A stretch of DNA of 64,000 bases from Diphasiastrum complanatum (taxonomy: Eukaryota > Streptophyta > Lycopodiopsida > Lycopodiales > Lycopodiaceae): NCBI GenBank assembly GCA_029204225.1, contig CM055104.1:20551761-20615760 (forward strand). The letters run 5' to 3'. The translations under genes were made by a program, and so were the position numbers. A model generated the notes under the pieces. It saw nothing but the letters and a program-made list of their open reading frames with translations. It was not told the DNA's origin and searched no databases. The number at the start of each line of letters is the position of its first letter. The stretch's first letter is position 1. Of this stretch, positions 61,592-64,000 are shown one piece after another.

Positions 61592-62985
61592 TCTCATATC
61601 CTGATATCTTCGTTTTTCTGCATTAAGATTTGGATAGACTCCCGATGTTGTTGGTGTATCGTTCAATGGAATAGAATCAGCAGGTACTGGATCCACTAAT
61701 AGTTCTTTTTGCTTTTGTGGTCTGGTGACCACCATCAATGGTGCACTTGGTTTATTCTGAGCTACTAATCCTTGCTTGATTGTTATCAAATTTACAGGTG
61801 TTGTAGCTGGTGGTGGCTTCGGTCTTGCTGGATAGTCTTTATAGCAATGCCCATGTCCACAATCACGACAGAATGGTACAATTTTTTTTTATTTGGGCAT
61901 TCTACAACTCTGTGATTTTCTCCACATGCAAAGCATCCAAGTGGTGCTCTGGCCCAATTTCTTGAGGCTTGTTGTTGAGCGACAACATAAATGGCATACT
62001 GTTTTGAAGATTCACCTTCCTGAGTATTACCATAGCTCCATTGCTCAGAAGGTTCTGGTTTCATCAAATTGGCAGGAGGAGCGGAGTGTTTTGGTGGGGC
62101 AGGCAAAGCTAGACGTTCCGGGTATCCAAGAGTAGATTGTCGCAGTTTTGTTGCTGAATTTCCTCCATACTGTGGATCTCAATATCCCATCTGGGCATAC
62201 CGTTGCTGAATTATCCGAGGGTTGAAGTTGCAAAAAGCAGTCTCATGGTCAGGTGAATTACACAGATGGCAAACACTGATTTCCATTCGTTTTTTCAATT
62301 GAGGACACTTGTTCACTGTGTGATTTCCTGTACAAATAGAATACCAGATATTTTCCCTGGTAGGAAAAGTCTTTGCAAACTTCTCAGGTTCCTTGTTCGC
62401 TTCTCCGTGGAAATTTTCCAATGCTTTGATCTTCTCATCAAATTGCAACTACAACTTTTCCATCTGTTTCTATTGGGTCTTCCCAAGTTTCTCGAACTCA
62501 TTGAGCATCATTTCTGCAGTAGCATTGGCATTCGTTGATGCAATAGTGGTGGATGTTGTAGTAGTCTGCCATGCTGTATAAGGCAACATACTGACATTCG
62601 ACTCATCATCTGAATCTTCATCCTCCTCCCGAATTGCATCGTCCATAGCATTTTGCAAAAGTGCGTACTCATTATGGCGTTTCAGCTCACGTCTGATCCG
62701 TTCAGGTAGACCTGACAAAAACCACATAATCATGGCATTTTCATTAATCAGTTCAGGTTCACATTCAGATCTAAGATGTTTCACTCTTTCGATGTAATCT
62801 CGAACCATTTCCCGCTTTCCCATTTTAATTTTACTTAAAAGTAGAAAAGGGTCTTCCATAAACTTTTGCGATTTGAACCATGTGATAAGGGCTCGTTTAA
62901 CAACCTCCCAATCTATACGCTCAGTTTCATCTTGGTTATAATACCAATCTTGTGCTGCGCCTGTTAAGGCCATAGGAAACTATCT
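61592..62985 (-). pseudogene. gypsy 3 gag
   Basis: The gag core starts FPMALTGAAQDWYY and continues DYIERVKHLRSECEPELINENA and FLSGLPERIRREL (62973-62470). After two TAG stops come ALENFHGEANKEPEKFAKTF, knuckle CHLCNSPDHETAFC (about 62270), another CFACGENHRVVEC (about 61930-61890), a frame break in a T-run at 61882-61890, and a spacer. Part of the N-terminus seems lost upstream of 62985. Confidence 0.82.
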
Positions 62986-63742
62986 CATATTAGATCTGCT
63001 AGCTCCATTCCACTTTTCAAGAATCTGATTCTATAAAAAACTTCTCGAAATTCGATCAATCGATACTTCTCAAAAATGATAAATCTCTTAGAATCCAATT
63101 CAGAATATTTTAGATTTGATCAAAATTTTGACAGAGACTTGATCTGGAAAATCAGAAACTAAAAATAGGACTGACGAAGGTTCTCTAGGCGAAGGTTGTC
63201 TCAGCGAAGGTTCAACAGTGCTATTTTGGGATAAAAACTCTCTGAACACTTTTATGGCAATTTCTTGGAAAATAACCTTTGCCGACTTCTCAGATGGAAG
63301 ATCTGACACAAATAAAACTATGGAAAACCGGACGAAGTTTTTTTTTTTTTATAAATAGAATGTTCTGAAAATTTGACGAAGGCTCTGGCGAAGGATCAAG
63401 AGTAATACTGGTAATTTTGCAAAAAGTGACTTTTTTTTGGCAAAAATATGACAATATGACAACTGATCCTCTGAAAACCTTTCTATTTTTGGTATTATTA
63501 TTCGCCGACCTGGTAGTAGATAGATCTGAATCACATCTAAGCATAATGAATCGGGCAAAGGTTTTTTTTCTATATATTTTTAGGGTTTTGATAAATTTTG
63601 GTGTTTTTTTGGTGGGTTTTCTGATGTTTCTGGAAATCTCCTGGGAATTAATCTTCGCCCTTCAAACTAAAGGTCCTGTAAACAAAACCGAAGGTGTCTG
63701 CAACTCGGTGAAGGTTTTCTGAAAGAGGGTAAAAAGTTCTGA
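62986..63742 (-). other. gypsy 3 leader with direct short repeats
   Basis: No protein frame is credible. GGCGAAGG(T/A)T / GACGAAGGTTC / AGCGAAGGTTCA-like words recur near 63172-63212, 63375-63390 and 63690-63715, suggesting a repetitive leader. Confidence 0.45.
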
Positions 63743-63754
63743 GCTCTGATGACG
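63743..63754 (-). promoter_or_regulatory. gypsy 3 primer binding site, degenerate
   Basis: The minus strand reads CGTCATCAGAGC followed by TCAG, matching nine of twelve bases of the tRNA-Met primer site TGGTATCAGAGC. Confidence 0.5.
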
Positions 63755-64000
63755 CTTTTTGCCTCTTTTTGACCAAATTTGACAGATTTTCTGATATCTC
63801 ATATCCAAATGGATCTTAAGATTGGTGATCTGAATAGATTTCCCTGTTTAATAATCCGATTAGATTTCAAACAAGCAAATCCACTCAAGTCAAGCAAAAT
63901 CAATCCCAAACTAACCCTAAAATGCAGATCTAACACTATTCATGCTACGACGAGATGCCTAATGCAAGCTAACCATCCAACAATCATGCTGCAAACTGAA
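63755..64000 (-). repeat. gypsy 3 5' LTR, partial
   Basis: Sequence beyond the primer site to the window edge. Only a short GATCTAACACTA stretch (near 63928) can be matched by eye to the 3' LTR side (near 55094), so identity is inferred from position. Confidence 0.4.

Larger units (their letters stand above)
55010..64000 (-). mobile_element. Ty3/gypsy element with internal inversion and extra ORF (gypsy 3)
   Basis: Minus-strand order: partial 5' LTR (from the window edge to 63755), primer site, leader, gag (62985-61592), protease (61590-60650), [RT-RNase H-start of integrase, inverted, 58315-60640], rest of integrase (58314-57512), extra coiled-coil frame (57389-55789), polypurine tract, 3' LTR (55738 to about 55010). 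Gag and pol carry stops and indels, while the integrase core and extra frame are nearly unbroken. The left border of the 3' LTR is uncertain. Confidence 0.85.

Overview
The window is nuclear DNA of a land plant with a repeat-rich genome. The evidence is an intron-containing INDETERMINATE DOMAIN (IDD) zinc-finger gene, a plant-specific family; two U1 snRNA genes; and many plant-type Ty1/copia, Ty3/gypsy, PIF/Harbinger and non-LTR remnants, with very long (CT)n, (GA)n and (TTC)n arrays. The species cannot be fixed from sequence alone. A large-genome, possibly non-flowering plant is only a guess.

Layout. 1-3600: a copia element on the minus strand, cut by the window edge but with an undamaged reading frame, its leader, tRNA primer site and a complete LTR. 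5286-7115: a U1 snRNA gene (+) preceded by a second promoter-like copy that has no U1 body. 8823-12450: a decayed reverse transcriptase of Penelope-like type between two direct repeats, next to long microsatellites. 15765-18341: the IDD transcription factor gene (-), three coding exons and apparently intact, the one ordinary protein gene seen. 20400-23760: a patchwork of short tandem and dispersed duplications. 25051-29233: a dead PIF/Harbinger pair, transposase (+) and Myb/SANT-like partner (-), convergent. 31140-33660: copia relics in both orientations. 34382-35205: a second U1 gene (-), an inverted duplicate of the first with its flanks.

36546-54660 is a nest of retrotransposons: a LINE tail, a copia copy with many stops (copia 2, +), a gypsy deletion derivative, a gypsy relic (gypsy 1, +), a second copy of the same copia family on the minus strand (copia 3) abutting gypsy 1, and further gypsy gag and integrase pieces. 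55010-64000 is one gypsy element on the minus strand (gypsy 3). Its central reverse transcriptase/RNase H block (about 58315-60640) lies in the opposite orientation, splitting the integrase triad. Downstream of integrase it carries an extra, almost unbroken coiled-coil reading frame of about 520 codons that I do not recognise.

The points most worth follow-up are the extra gypsy reading frame, the clean internal inversion, the inverted U1 gene pair with its promoter-only third copy, and the direct-repeat-flanked Penelope-like reverse transcriptase. Function is likely only for the IDD gene and one or both U1 genes. The rest is mobile DNA in different stages of decay.
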